Positions 49,681 to 60,189 of a stretch of DNA of 64,000 nt are shown piece after piece (the stretch's first letter is position 1; every line of letters starts with the position of its first letter). The translations under genes were made by a program, and so were the position numbers. This stretch comes from Malachius bipustulatus (lineage: Eukaryota > Arthropoda > Insecta > Coleoptera > Melyridae). The stretch spans positions 77,558,186 to 77,622,185 of the forward strand of contig OU342630.1 in the NCBI GenBank assembly GCA_910589415.1, in the 5' to 3' direction. The notes beneath the pieces were generated by a model. That model was given only the letters and a program-made list of their open reading frames with translations. It had not been told where the DNA came from and searched no databases.

Positions 49681-50359
49681 TACTATTTTTGATCACCAAT
49701 TAACTGTAGATTTAAATATTAATAATGCCAACAGAATCTGTATCAAAGTTGGCATAATGTTCACATGTAAAGCAGTTTTCTAATAATTACACCAAGTGAG
49801 TGTCAGAAAATTTGGTGTGATCATAAGTTTCATTGCTGCACATTGTTTTTTTCTTTTAAATGCCTACTGTTTTAAGTAAATATTTCAAATTAAGTCACAT
49901 GATATGCATCCTTCTATCATTTCATACCATTTTCACCACAGGTCAGAATGGTAGTAAAGGGCCTGTATCCCTAAAACAAAGCAATTAGAACACTTGTCTT
50001 TCTAGACTCTTGTGTAAAGATAAGCAAAGAAAACACCTCCTTCGGTACCAACATGACATTGTTCAACATGACGACATTCAGGACTAGCCTGTATAAGTGA
50101 ATTTCTCATTTTTGTTAAAGACTGCCTCTGATGGTGTTTTTAAAATGATTCTCAATATAACTATTTCTAGTTTTAACAAGTACTCCTGTACTGGGAGAAT
50201 TGATGCAGTAAATACGAAAATTTTGCTTGGATGACATCACCAGAGAGTCACAATAATAATGATTCCAATCAAAAGTGGCTCAAAATTAATAGTGTTCTCT
50301 CTTACAGTTGCATCAATTTAGTCATTACAGGAACTCTACTCTTAAGAACTAATGAACCT
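49681..50359. other. 3' flank of the minus-strand gene
   Basis: Non-coding. Probably 3' untranslated sequence of the 50,360-51,112 gene at least in part. Confidence 0.4.
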
Positions 50360-51112
50360 TTAGTCATCTAAAACAATGACTACTGGCTTTTCCTCTATAC
50401 AAATAACTTCATCGTCATAGTCTATTTTCTGATCATTACTATCTGATACGTCCGCTACTACCGACTTCAAAGGTTCGGTCACTGTGCTGGCTGATAGGGT
50501 ACCATTTCCTTTCGTAATACTGTCCGTATTAATGGCACTGTCACTACCCGAGCCTAAAGTTTCTTGGACCTGCCAATGACTTACACTTACACGACCTTCT
50601 AATTCACTCGACTTGTTCCCTGAAACTTGCGTTTCGGGCTGGGGCTGGTGGATGTCGTACTCGTCCGACTTTGTCGATTTTCCTGGTTCGTTCTCTGATG
50701 CGGTCCGACTGCCGTTTTCATCCTGGTGTATGGGTATCTTTTTGTTATTAATGACTATGTCTGCGCGTATGATGTCCTCAAAATCTATCAGTCCGTTGTT
50801 CAAGTCGAAATTTTCCGGATCCTGTAAAGTTTTGGAGACTTCCTCTTGTGCAGCTCGCGCTTGTACGTAATTCACGAATGCAAGATGATCGCTGTGAGGT
50901 TCTAATTCGAAATCTTCGTCGTCTGTACGACGCCGAGCAGGAGATTCGTCGCTGTCTACCTCGTAATCGAATTCATCAACAAATGTTTGTTTGGTTCTTG
51001 TTCTCAAACTATACCGTTTCGGTGCAGGTGCCACTTCTTCCGGGACATAATCACTATCTTCGCTATCGTCGTCGTCGCTCTCTTCGTGCTTCAGAGGCCG
51101 TTTTCTGACCAT
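50360..51112 (-). CDS. Acidic, low-complexity nuclear-type protein, unknown
   Basis: A single uninterrupted minus-strand frame gives 250 residues from an ATG at 51,112 to a TAG at 50,360, in DNA clearly richer in GC than its surroundings. The N-terminus is basic (MVRKRPLKHE), followed by an acidic serine stretch (EESDDDDSEDSDY), a basic APKRYSLRTRTKQ, more acid residues with ARRRTDDEDFELEP, then a possible helix SDHLAFVNYVQARAAQEE and a hydrophobic FEDIIRADIVINNKKIPI. The rest is Ser/Thr/Glu-rich and ends in IDYDDEVICIEEKPVVIVLDD (final 20 residues DYDDEVICIEEKPVVIVLDD). The closing DDEVICIEE/VVIVLDD repeats resemble SUMO-interacting motifs (V/I-x-V/I-V/I next to acids), which would fit a chromatin or nuclear regulator. 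This is inference; no catalytic domain is seen and I do not recognise the family. Confidence 0.75.
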   Translation of the reverse strand: MVRKRPLKHEESDDDDSEDSDYVPEEVAPAPKRYSLRTRTKQTFVDEFDYEVDSDESPARRRTDDEDFELEPHSDHLAFVNYVQARAAQEEVSKTLQDPENFDLNNGLIDFEDIIRADIVINNKKIPIHQDENGSRTASENEPGKSTKSDEYDIHQPQPETQVSGNKSSELEGRVSVSHWQVQETLGSGSDSAINTDSITKGNGTLSASTVTEPLKSVVADVSDSNDQKIDYDDEVICIEEKPVVIVLDD

Positions 51113-51341
51113 AATAGAATCTAGATGCGAATCTCCAGGCCCTTTAAATTTTCAGGCAATATCCAGTATCCAAATTATTTATTAGTAAATAAAATTGTAA
51201 GGTTAGATAAAACTAGAATTTAGAAATATATTTATGAAATTATCCAGAAATGGTGACTGTGATTTTGATGTTGATTGTTGACTGACGGATGACATGATGA
51301 CAACAGAACAATTAAATATAGGTATTTGACGCGTGAAGGCT
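51113..51341. promoter_or_regulatory. 5' flank of the minus-strand gene
   Basis: It must contain the promoter and 5' untranslated region of the minus-strand gene, but I see no clear TATA or initiator. The next element starts at about 51,342. Confidence 0.3.
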
Positions 51342-52081
51342 TCACTGATTCATAATATGTGCGCAGGACTTCAGGCTGTGATAGCATATTATTATAATAG
51401 TTCGTTCAAAAATATGAAAAAAAAGTTCCTATTAACCATTTTCGAGATACAAAGGGAAAAAAAGAGCAAAAAAAATTTCAGTTTTTCTACGGTTTTTCAG
51501 GAACCCTTTCGCAGATATATAAAACTGAATTTTTGTACATGTCTTATCATTAATATTATTTACTTTTTGAGCTCTTTTTATTCATACGGCAGTGGCGAAT
51601 TTTGTGGTTGATTGAATTTTTTGCCCCTAATTTCTACGACACTGCATAAATTGGCATTGCGGAAGCACATTTGAAACTGTCAATGTTTTCTGCATAAAAA
51701 GGTGCTCCTGGTCAAATACTCTAGCGTGAACTGTTTTCGAGAAAAACAGCATTTTATGATGAAAAACATAAAAGTGGTAACATGTTTTGTTGTGAACAAA
51801 AATATCTCTTTTTTTATAATTTTTTCACTGACACATATTTTTTTTAATTTGCCTCCTTAACGTAGATAATATAATTAAGACAAGATGTATACAAAAGCCG
51901 CGGGTTCTTTATATCAAACAGTTCCTAAGATATCGCGAAAAAACTGAATTTTTTTTAATTTTTTCGACACTATCTCGAAAACGGTTCCTTTGTGGACCCA
52001 TGTTTAATAAGAACTTTTTTTCATATTTTTGAACTAATTATCACATCCTGAAATCCTGTTCACATATTATGAATCACCCAG
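51342..52081. mobile_element. Fold-back element, about 740 bp
   Basis: GATTCATAATATGTGCGCAGG at the left (core ATTCATAATATGTGCGCAGG) mirrors CACATATTATGAATCACCCAG at the right end (core ACATATTATGAATCACCCAG). Further pairs are GTTCAAAAATATGAAAAAAA against TTTTTTTCATATTTTTGAAC and TTTTCGAGATA against TATCTCGAAAA. The right end CACCCAG fits the CAGGG/CTGGG family; the left end is eroded. Confidence 0.65.
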
Positions 52082-52320
52082 TTATACCCAACTCCAAGGC
52101 GTTTTTTCTTGTTGCAGCAGTTTCAAACCACTTACATGAATTCGAAACATTATCATTTTAGTGTTAAACTAATGACGTCAGAATTAAAACTTGTTCAACG
52201 GTTTTAAAACAGTTTCAAACCAGTGGAACCTCCAGTTTTGATTTTAAAATGTAAAACCAAATACGCTAAACTATAATACCGGACACTTCTATACCTAATG
52301 CATTGTGTTGATGTGCGACA

Positions 52321-52380
52321 TAGGGAACCTGTATTACCGCTTTGCTAGTAAGCGTTAGTGTCGGTAATGCAGGTTCCCTA
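52321..52380. mobile_element. 60-bp micro-MITE with perfect 8-bp target duplication
   Basis: TAGGGAACCTGTATTACC at the left pairs with GGTAATGCAGGTTCCCTA at the right. It is bracketed by GTGCGACA at 52,313-52,320 and 52,381-52,388, an exact 8-bp duplication of the hAT type. Confidence 0.75.
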
Positions 52381-53000
52381 GTGCGACAACTTTAGCAGCT
52401 CTGCCAAGCGTTCCTTGGTGTTACTAAAAGGTAAATTTGATGAAACATGGCGGGAGTTTTAAATATCAGCACTGAATAGCAAAGCTCTTAAAATTAATTA
52501 GACGGATGAAATTAGGGTTAATGATCAATACAACAATAACGACAAAGTTTTCAATATGTTTATTATTATTATCTTAACAATAATTAACTACTATTACACA
52601 CGATATTATATATTACTTAATATAGCAGATTGGTATATTGCAAAAAGATTGAATCGCTATAAATAAGTGTACACTTTTTATTTTCCGCACATCCAATAAT
52701 GTGCTTCCTTGCAGTTTTAAAGGTCAATTTTTTGCTGTATTAACAAAATTTTCCTCTTTGAAATGATCAGACAAATAATATGGTGAAAATTCGGCTTCAA
52801 CACTTTACTTTCAAATTATACTTGAAACTAAAATATAATGTTCGCAATTACTAATTACAAATTAATAATAATTATTATTATTTACTGAAGCTGTCATAAA
52901 CCGTGAATAGTCACGTAATTTTGAATTTGAAAACAGCTTAGTGACACCAAGACCTGCATGCATGAGGGCGCTGTTAAAATTGTCGCTAGTTTTAAGAATA

Positions 53001-53722
53001 ACGCCGCGTCCTAGCTGCATCCGGGGACTGCGTTGCGTGCGTTGCGTGCGTGCGTTGCGGGGAACGATTAAAATAAAACACATGCAAAGCAATGGGAGTG
53101 TCCTCAGTAGACGCGTTTGCCCGCAAAGTCGTACGATAAAACGACACCGCAACGCACGCATTGTTTTAAATTGAAATATTTAGTTTTTTCATCTGTCAAA
53201 ATCTTGCGATTTTTGCGAAGGGCAGGAAATTTTTTTAATTTCGATTGCCTTCGTGCCAAAGCGAAACATTTTGTGCAATAAGAGAAATCTATTTTAGAAG
53301 AACAAGAGTCAAGGTACACTGGGAATGTGAAAATGTCTCGAATTTAGGTTTTTAAAGTAAGTATGAGGTCTATTAACTTCTATTGTAGACCTTTTTATAT
53401 TTAACCTACCTGCTATTTATCTATCTATCAAATCTATACCTATTTCTATAGATTACTTGCGTCTTATTGTTTCTTTCTCTTAAGTAACATGTTCCTTTCT
53501 GTGATTTTCAAGTCTTTCAAGCTCCAACAACCTACTGGTTTCCAAATTAAAACGTATTTAATCTGAAGCTGCACCAGAAATAGTTGGATTGGAAACCATT
53601 TTCTCGCCCGCACCGCACGCATTCAGTTAGGACACACTCAAAATTTCTCGTGCGAGTTTGCGTTGCGTGCGTTCCCCGCATCGCACGCAACGCATTACCC
53701 GGATGCAGCTAGGACACGGCGT
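53001..53722. mobile_element. 722-bp inverted-repeat element with GC-rich arms
   Basis: ACGCCGCGTCCTAGCTGCAT starts the left arm, and ATGCAGCTAGGACACGGCGT ends the right arm, with AATA on both sides. Each arm carries repeated GCGTTGCGTGC units and a CGGGGAACG block, giving a striking GC-rich, CpG-rich island in AT-rich DNA. The interior is AT-rich. A 71-codon minus-strand frame inside (53,104-53,319) has several Cys residues but no recognised domain. Confidence 0.7.
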
Positions 53723-53968
53723 AATAGTTCCCGGTATTATTATTTTAGGGTATTTGGTAAAACTTCAAAATAGAAAAAGATGGCTGCAATTCTAATTCTC
53801 TTTGTTTAAATTTTGTGTTGAGGTTATAGACGTAATAAACGTCAGTTATATTAATCCAATTTACGAACAGCAACAATGTTGGTTTTAACATTTTGATATT
53901 TTTGGGTCCATAAAATTATGACATAATAGTTGAAATAATTTTGCAATGTAATTGAAATTTGCTGCAGC

Positions 53969-54015
53969 TAGGGAACCTGTATTACCGACAAAGTGCTGGT
54001 AATACAGGTACCCTT
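53969..54015. mobile_element. Second copy of the micro-MITE
   Basis: TAGGGAACCTGTATTACC here pairs with GGTAATACAGGTACCC after a loop of about 10 bases, using the same left end as the 52,321 copy. Flanks GCTGCAGC and GCTGCAAA agree at six of eight positions, as expected of a worn 8-bp duplication. Confidence 0.65.
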
Positions 54016-54415
54016 GCTGCAAAAAAGCGCCTCCTAACTTTCTAACTATGACACAGAACTACAGACAGACACAGAACAAAACCGTCAATAATGTCAAAAG
54101 GAGTGAGGTTTGTGTGTTTGTGGTTATGTGTTTCAGGTTTTTTTTCTACGTTTTTTCTACCGTCTATTTTCCCGGCAATGCGACAATGCGAGGCCCGAGG
54201 CGATTAATTTAATTTGGCAACTCAAAGTTATAATAAGCTACTCCGCGGGGTGTACAAATTTGTATTTTTGTTCGTTGTTTAGTTCGTGTAATGGTGTTTG
54301 TCGACTTTTCATTCATGTCAATATCGCCCTCACCGGTTTGAGAATGCCGATTTGTTATATTTTTTAACAGAATTACGATACTAACACACACATACCCGCT
54401 CCATTATTTACTAAA

Positions 54416-57400
54416 ATGCCAGCCCCTAAGAGGAAAAGGACACCCAGGACCGAGTCCCATAGTTCTAACGATGCATCCACTCCTTCTAGAAACAAAAGAG
54501 CCAGATGTAAGTAGTGTTCCTCATTAAGTTTTTGTCATTAATTAATCGTTGTGTAACCGCTTTCAGTTACATTGGAGTCGGCAAGTCTTCCGGACCTAAG
54601 TAGGGAAGGAATCTTACTGGTTACCGGTGCAGGTGATTTTGGACAATTGGGTTTGGGTCCTGATGTTTTGGAGAAAAGTAGACCGGCTCTTGTGGATCTT
54701 GAAACTACAATAATTGATGTGTGCGCTGGTGGAATGCACACCGTGTGTCTCACAAAGGAAGGCAAAGTGCGTATAACTTTATATCGTTATGTATTAGTGT
54801 ACAGGGTGATTCTTTAATGGGTAATCCTGTACAATCTGTCGCTAAATTTTACCCTAACATATAAATAAAAATAAAGGTTAAGCTGCTGAATCGCGACGGT
54901 TTTACCCCTACGCTGGCCCCCCTCCACTCTCTCTGCTTGCTACGCTCCGACACGTTCTCAGCGTTGCCATATGCAAGCCCTTCTCCTACGTTCTGCAGAC
55001 AATCCTGCGTGCTTCCTGCCCGCTTCCGCACGAGACCGTATTAAGTAGCTACCGGTTCCGTCAGGTATTTGGTCAGGGTAGGTTTTTTTTTCATTTTACG
55101 AATATTTGAAGGAAAAAAACCTACCCTGACCAAAGACCTGACTTACTGCAGTAAATAAGTGTTTTAATATTATTTGTAACCAAAAATGACACTTTCAGGC
55201 CGTAGGAGAATGGAGACACGGATTTTATGTGGCAACGCTGAGAGCCTGTCGACTCAGAGCTAGCAGAGAGAGTGGAGGGGGGCCAGCGTAGGGGTAAAAC
55301 CGTCGCGATTCAGCAGTTCTACCAAAATAAATCCTCCAAATTCCGGTTCGGTAAGTCAGGTCTTTGGTCAGGGTAGGTTTTTTTTCTCATTTCAAGGCTA
55401 TTTTAAGGAAAAAAAACCCTACCCTGACCAAAAACCTGACTTACGACGCATTTATTTTTATTTATAGGTATGGTAGGGTAAAATTTAGCGACAGATTGTA
55501 CAGGATTACCCTTTAATGTTGCAAAAAATTTCATGGAGCCATTTCTTGTCAAAAAGTACAGGTTTTGGTAAAACTGCTGTTTAGTTTTGTAAAACACCCC
55601 TCACCAGCCCATTCCACTTTTTCCACTCGCGTCACTCTCAGCATTGCCGTGCGCAACTCGTTACAAATAATATTTTAAAACACTTATTTGCTGCGTTAAG
55701 TCAGGACTTTGGTCAGGGTAGGGTTTTGGTTTTCCCTTTAAATGTCCCTAAAATGAAAAAAAACCTACCCTGACGAAAGACCTCACTTACCGAGCGTTAT
55801 CGTCTCATTAATAATTAATTGTAACGAGAATGCCGGCCGGGCCTAGTAGTAATATTTTTATTTACAATACGTAATACGTAGGTATACGTAAACAGACGAG
55901 TTGCATTTTCCTTGGCCAGAGCAGCAGCTGTTTGTCTGAGATTGTCTGCAGAACGTAGTAAAACGAATAGCATGTGGCAACGCTGAGAGGGGTCAGCCGG
56001 TCGCGAGCAGACAACATATAATGGGGGTAATAGAGGGTTGTTTTACAAAGCTAAATAGCAGTATTACCGAGGCTTTTTTATATAAACCAATTCCAGAAAT
56101 GTCTCCAATCAGAGTTACACCCCTTCAATGGGGTAGGATAAATGAGGTTTTCATTAACATACAGAAGTGGTACTCGAGTGTTAAAGGCAAATGCGCATAT
56201 CACTGTTCAGGTTATGATCATACAGTGTTGCCTGATTCAGCAGCTAAATGTTCTCAATATGTATTATATTTTTCAATAGAAATGACCAGAATCTGATAAG
56301 TCAGGTCATTTGTCATTGTTAAATTGGTCAACTGTAAGTTATTACCTATATGAGTCCCTTTTTCTCATTTTAGTTGTTTCAGTCCATTAACTGCATCATC
56401 ATATTTCACTATCTCTCTTTAATTTCTCAGATTCGAAGAACACAGAACAATAAAGATCAATTTTCCATTAAACTTTACCTTATCAAAGCCTTGCCAACAT
56501 CAATCTCCTTAATCATTTCTCACCCTCAGAATAGTACATTCTGTACTCAAATTCACTCGGATGAAAAAATGGTTAAAGCCTAAAGCAAATTAAAAAAGAA
56601 TGATATAAATGCTTGAATAATTATTAATGTGTGGGCTAGATGAAACTCTTCGACTAAATTTCAATATGGCTTTACAGGTATTGACTTTTGGATGTAACGA
56701 TGAAGGAGCTTTAGGACGAGTTACAGATGGAGTAGAAGATGCGGAATTTAAGGCCGGAGAAGTGGAATTGCCTGGGAAAGTAATACAGATCAGTGCAGGC
56801 GATTCTCATTCCGCTGCATTGTTAGATGATGGCAGAGTTTTCGCTTGGGGAACATTCAGGGTATGTATTGTTATTTATTGTACTGGGTGTTCATAACTCC
56901 AGCAACCGGTAGAACATGCAAAAGCAATTGTTTCTTCTCTAAATTTTAATTTGAAACGTTTTATTCTCGAAATACAGAGTGTTATTAACCCTTTAAGCGG
57001 GTAAGACAGCTCACGAGTTTTAAGCAAAGCAAGTATGATGAGCGAGTGCGTTTTGTATATAATTTTAGCCAACATACTGTTAAATTGAATAAATATTAAT
57101 TCATTTCCAAAGTTTTTATGTGTGCCATCTATTGGTAAAAGTTTAAAACAAATTGGATATAAAAGTAAGGAATTTGGAATGAAAAAACGTCGTACTTGCT
57201 TGACTTCAGTGGCGTGCACTAAGTTATAAAATAGATCCCAGAAATCTGGATAGGATACAATAGCGCCTGTATTTTGGTTATATTTTCTTTTCATGTCTAG
57301 ATCCTAAATGGCTCTAGGAGGCGTATTGTTAAGGTATACCCTTGGTATTTCTATTATTACTTTAAATTTTACTTCTGATGTATTTTTTTTTTTAATTGTC

Positions 57401-60158
57401 TCCCATAATAAAAAGACTACATATATCTTATTGATATATGAGGGCACTCTTTCTCTCAGGTGGGTTCATATAAATATTTAAGTTTCAATTTCCAAGTTTG
57501 GGACAAAAACTAAAATGTAGAATTAATTTGAAATTTTCTTTTTTTTAACTTGCAACTTAAAATTGTCTCTAAAAAAAAAATAACCTACCTATAGAGCTCT
57601 GAATCTTACTATCTTCTACCTAATAATTTAAAATCAATCACAATCTAGGACCATTGTTATTCACAATTTATACGAGCTGTTTCCCTCGATGCATAAAATA
57701 TTGTAAGATGATCATGTATGCTGACGATACCCAGCTGTATTATTCATTCAAACCAGACGATGTTTTACAGGCTGTTGCTGGCATTAATGAGGATCTCTTG
57801 GGCATATATGAGCACGCTAGAAGCCTTTGCTTGACTCTCAATCCTTCCAAGTCTCAGAGTATTATTTTTGGTAGACAAGTAATGTGTGATCGTCTCGAGC
57901 AGATGGTTAAGCTAGCAATTGATGGGGTTGAAATACCTGTTGTTAATACTGTACGGAATCTAGGATTACAGATGGACAACACCTTCCGATATAAAGATCA
58001 TGTTTCTAAATGTTTGTCGAAAGCCTATGGATCGTTGAAGCAGTTGTATAGACAGCGGAAGTGTTTGCCTAAGGAAATTAAAATAACTCTCTGTGAATCA
58101 CTTGTGCTATCGAAGGTTAATTATTGCTCTCAAGTTTATTCAGCTTCTCTCGACGGTGAGACTTGTTATAAAATACAGAGACTGCAGAATTCATGCTTAC
58201 GCTTTATTTTCGGTATTAGAAAATATGCACATATTTCCCATAAATTGAAAGAAGTTCAATGGTTGAACATAAAAAATAGATACAAGCTGCAGGCTCTTAG
58301 TCTTTTCCACTCAATCATTCTTTTCAGAACCCCGGCCTATTTATATAGGAAAATCACTTTCCGTACCGATGTTCACAACATAAATATCAGAAGGAAGCAT
58401 CTGATCACACCTCCTGTTCATAGGCTTTCTTTATATGAACGCTCTTTCCAGTGACGGCTCGTCAGGGACGGCAAGGTCGGCCCGGCCGACCCAAACCACT
58501 GCACCAGTAAAATAACATTATTTTTTAGAAAATAATAAAATAAACTTGATTTTAATTTCTGAGAGCTTTCAATAATACCCTTTAATGTTTTTTCTTGCCT
58601 AAAAATCTAAGCAAAAAGCAAAAGTGTAGTGTAGAGCTATTATAGTGAATAGCGCGAGTGATCCATAAGTTGAAAATAAATGGTAAGGTCGGCTGGCCGA
58701 TGCTGGGCGCGAGAGTGCTGGTTAATCGAAGACATACGGCACACAAACTGTGTCGCTTCCAAACCGCAGAGTTACAGTGCACGGCCGGCGTAGCGTATTC
58801 CACACAGGGTCGGCCGAGAGCCTCCTGGCCGTACTTGGGTCTCTATCTATCAGGCGCTCTTCTCTTGGGTGATCCTCGCTGCATTATTGGGATGGTGTCG
58901 AACGCATTTTTATTAATATTTTTTTAAGAAAATGCAACTTGTAGTAACAGAAACAAAAAATGTGTTTCTTGCTTGCCAAATTGCTTTTTAGAGATTTATT
59001 TAATTAATTTAGTAGATTTATTATTTATTAATTAATTATTTAAGATTAATTTATTAATTTATTTATTTAATCTCAGTGTGCGAGTTTGTTTACCTATTTT
59101 ATGCAATTAAAAAAAAAATAACTAGGTATTAGAATTCGCAAACTACCGATATTGTCAAGTCAACTGCGCACCTACTACACTTTCATTAATATTTTTTGAA
59201 TAAAAAATAAACTAAAAATACCGTTTTACGGAAGGGATTCAATAGATATAAATTCCTAGAACGGAAAATAATAATGAAATATTCAATGCCTGTACTTCTT
59301 TATCCTTTATACCTACCAGCCAGCGCCAGTTAGTAGCCATGCAGGGCCAGGGTCGGCTAGCCGTACCGCGCGTGTTATCCATCCATATGGTGTCAATGCA
59401 TGCATAGCATAATATTGCATTCATTCAGTGACTCAAGCAAAAGCACATTTTTATTTTATAACTTTCTTCATCTATTTTTCGTATTCGACGATTTTTCCTA
59501 TTTTTACATATAAGTAAATTTTGAACTTAAGGGAATTCGCGTGACCTTGAACCGTAAAAAAAATCGCCTGCATTGCATTTTCAGCGGGAGCCTTGTCCCC
59601 GGCCCCCCCCCCCCCTCCCACATATAACGTCGTACATTTTATTTCCACCATTGGCTGGCCGACCCAATTTTTTGAAGCACGAGCCGTCACTGGCTCTTTC
59701 ACCTACTGTGTTAGTAAGTTATACAATGACCTACCAGACGAATTTAAAACAATTGCGAACATCAACAGGTTTAAGAGGAGGGTTTTTGATTTGTTGTTTC
59801 GGGTCCAATGAGTGACTAGGCTAACTGTTTTTCTCTTGTTTTTTTTTCTTTCTTTTTCTTTTTTATTTTTTCTTTTCTTCTTCTTTTATTCTTCCTTTAC
59901 CTTTTCGTTCTTATTTCTCTCTTTTCTTTTCTTTGCTTCTTTTTCTTTTGCTTGACAAACATGCTCACTGGGCGCTGTAACGTGTTTGTAGTGTATATAT
60001 AACCAGGGTTTAAGTGGAAGAGCAGTGTCCGCTGATTATGTCAGTAGCATGCTGAACTTCGCCCTGAGGTTGAGACTAGATGCGTCTTCGTTTTTCTCTC
60101 AGCATATCTTTATGTAAATAGATTATGGATAGAGATGTAATTCTATCTCAATAAAGAC

Positions 60159-60189
<31 letters not shown>

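Larger units (their letters stand above)
54802..55522. mobile_element. Outer fold-back element in RCC1 intron 2
   Basis: CAGGGTGATTC at 54,802 opens the left arm. CAGATTGT/TGTACAGGATTACCC on the right mirrors GGGTAATCCTGTACAATCTG on the left, and CTAAATTTTACCCTA mirrors TAGGGTAAAATTTAG. CCCTACGCTGGCCCCCCTCC (54,907) mirrors GGAGGGGGGCCAGCGTAGGG (55,276). The distal right end beyond 55,522 is lost. MITE copies at 55,060 and 55,351 are nested within. Confidence 0.75.
57644..60187 (+). mobile_element. 5'-truncated non-LTR retrotransposon in RCC1 intron 3
   Basis: The sequence begins inside a reverse transcriptase at [11 protein letters not shown], continues through [11 protein letters not shown] (catalytic YADD) and GLQMDNTF, and runs open to about 58,448, where a hAT-type element interrupts it. 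The frame resumes at 59,701 with [25 protein letters not shown] and a stop at 59,811. A pyrimidine-rich 3' untranslated region follows, then AATAAAG and a (TTA)n tail to about 60,187. The YADD context, the LPDE-NRFKRR terminus, absence of RNase H, and the simple-repeat tail fit the CR1/L2/jockey broad group. Truncation of the 5' end is normal for such insertions. Sense orientation with RCC1. Target duplication is uncertain; TAATAATTT occurs on both sides. Confidence 0.85.

Noticed and set aside
50613..51108. Plus-strand frames of 85-86 codons opposite the acidic protein gene
   Set aside because: Antisense shadows of the minus-strand coding region.
53104..53319. Cys-containing minus-strand frame inside the GC-rich inverted-repeat element
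   Set aside because: No recognised domain, no convincing transcript signals and located within a repeat; not called as a gene.
59573..59700. Open frame with Pro-rich start near 59,580
   Set aside because: Arises from a C-run and the right end of the hAT-type element; not coding in itself.
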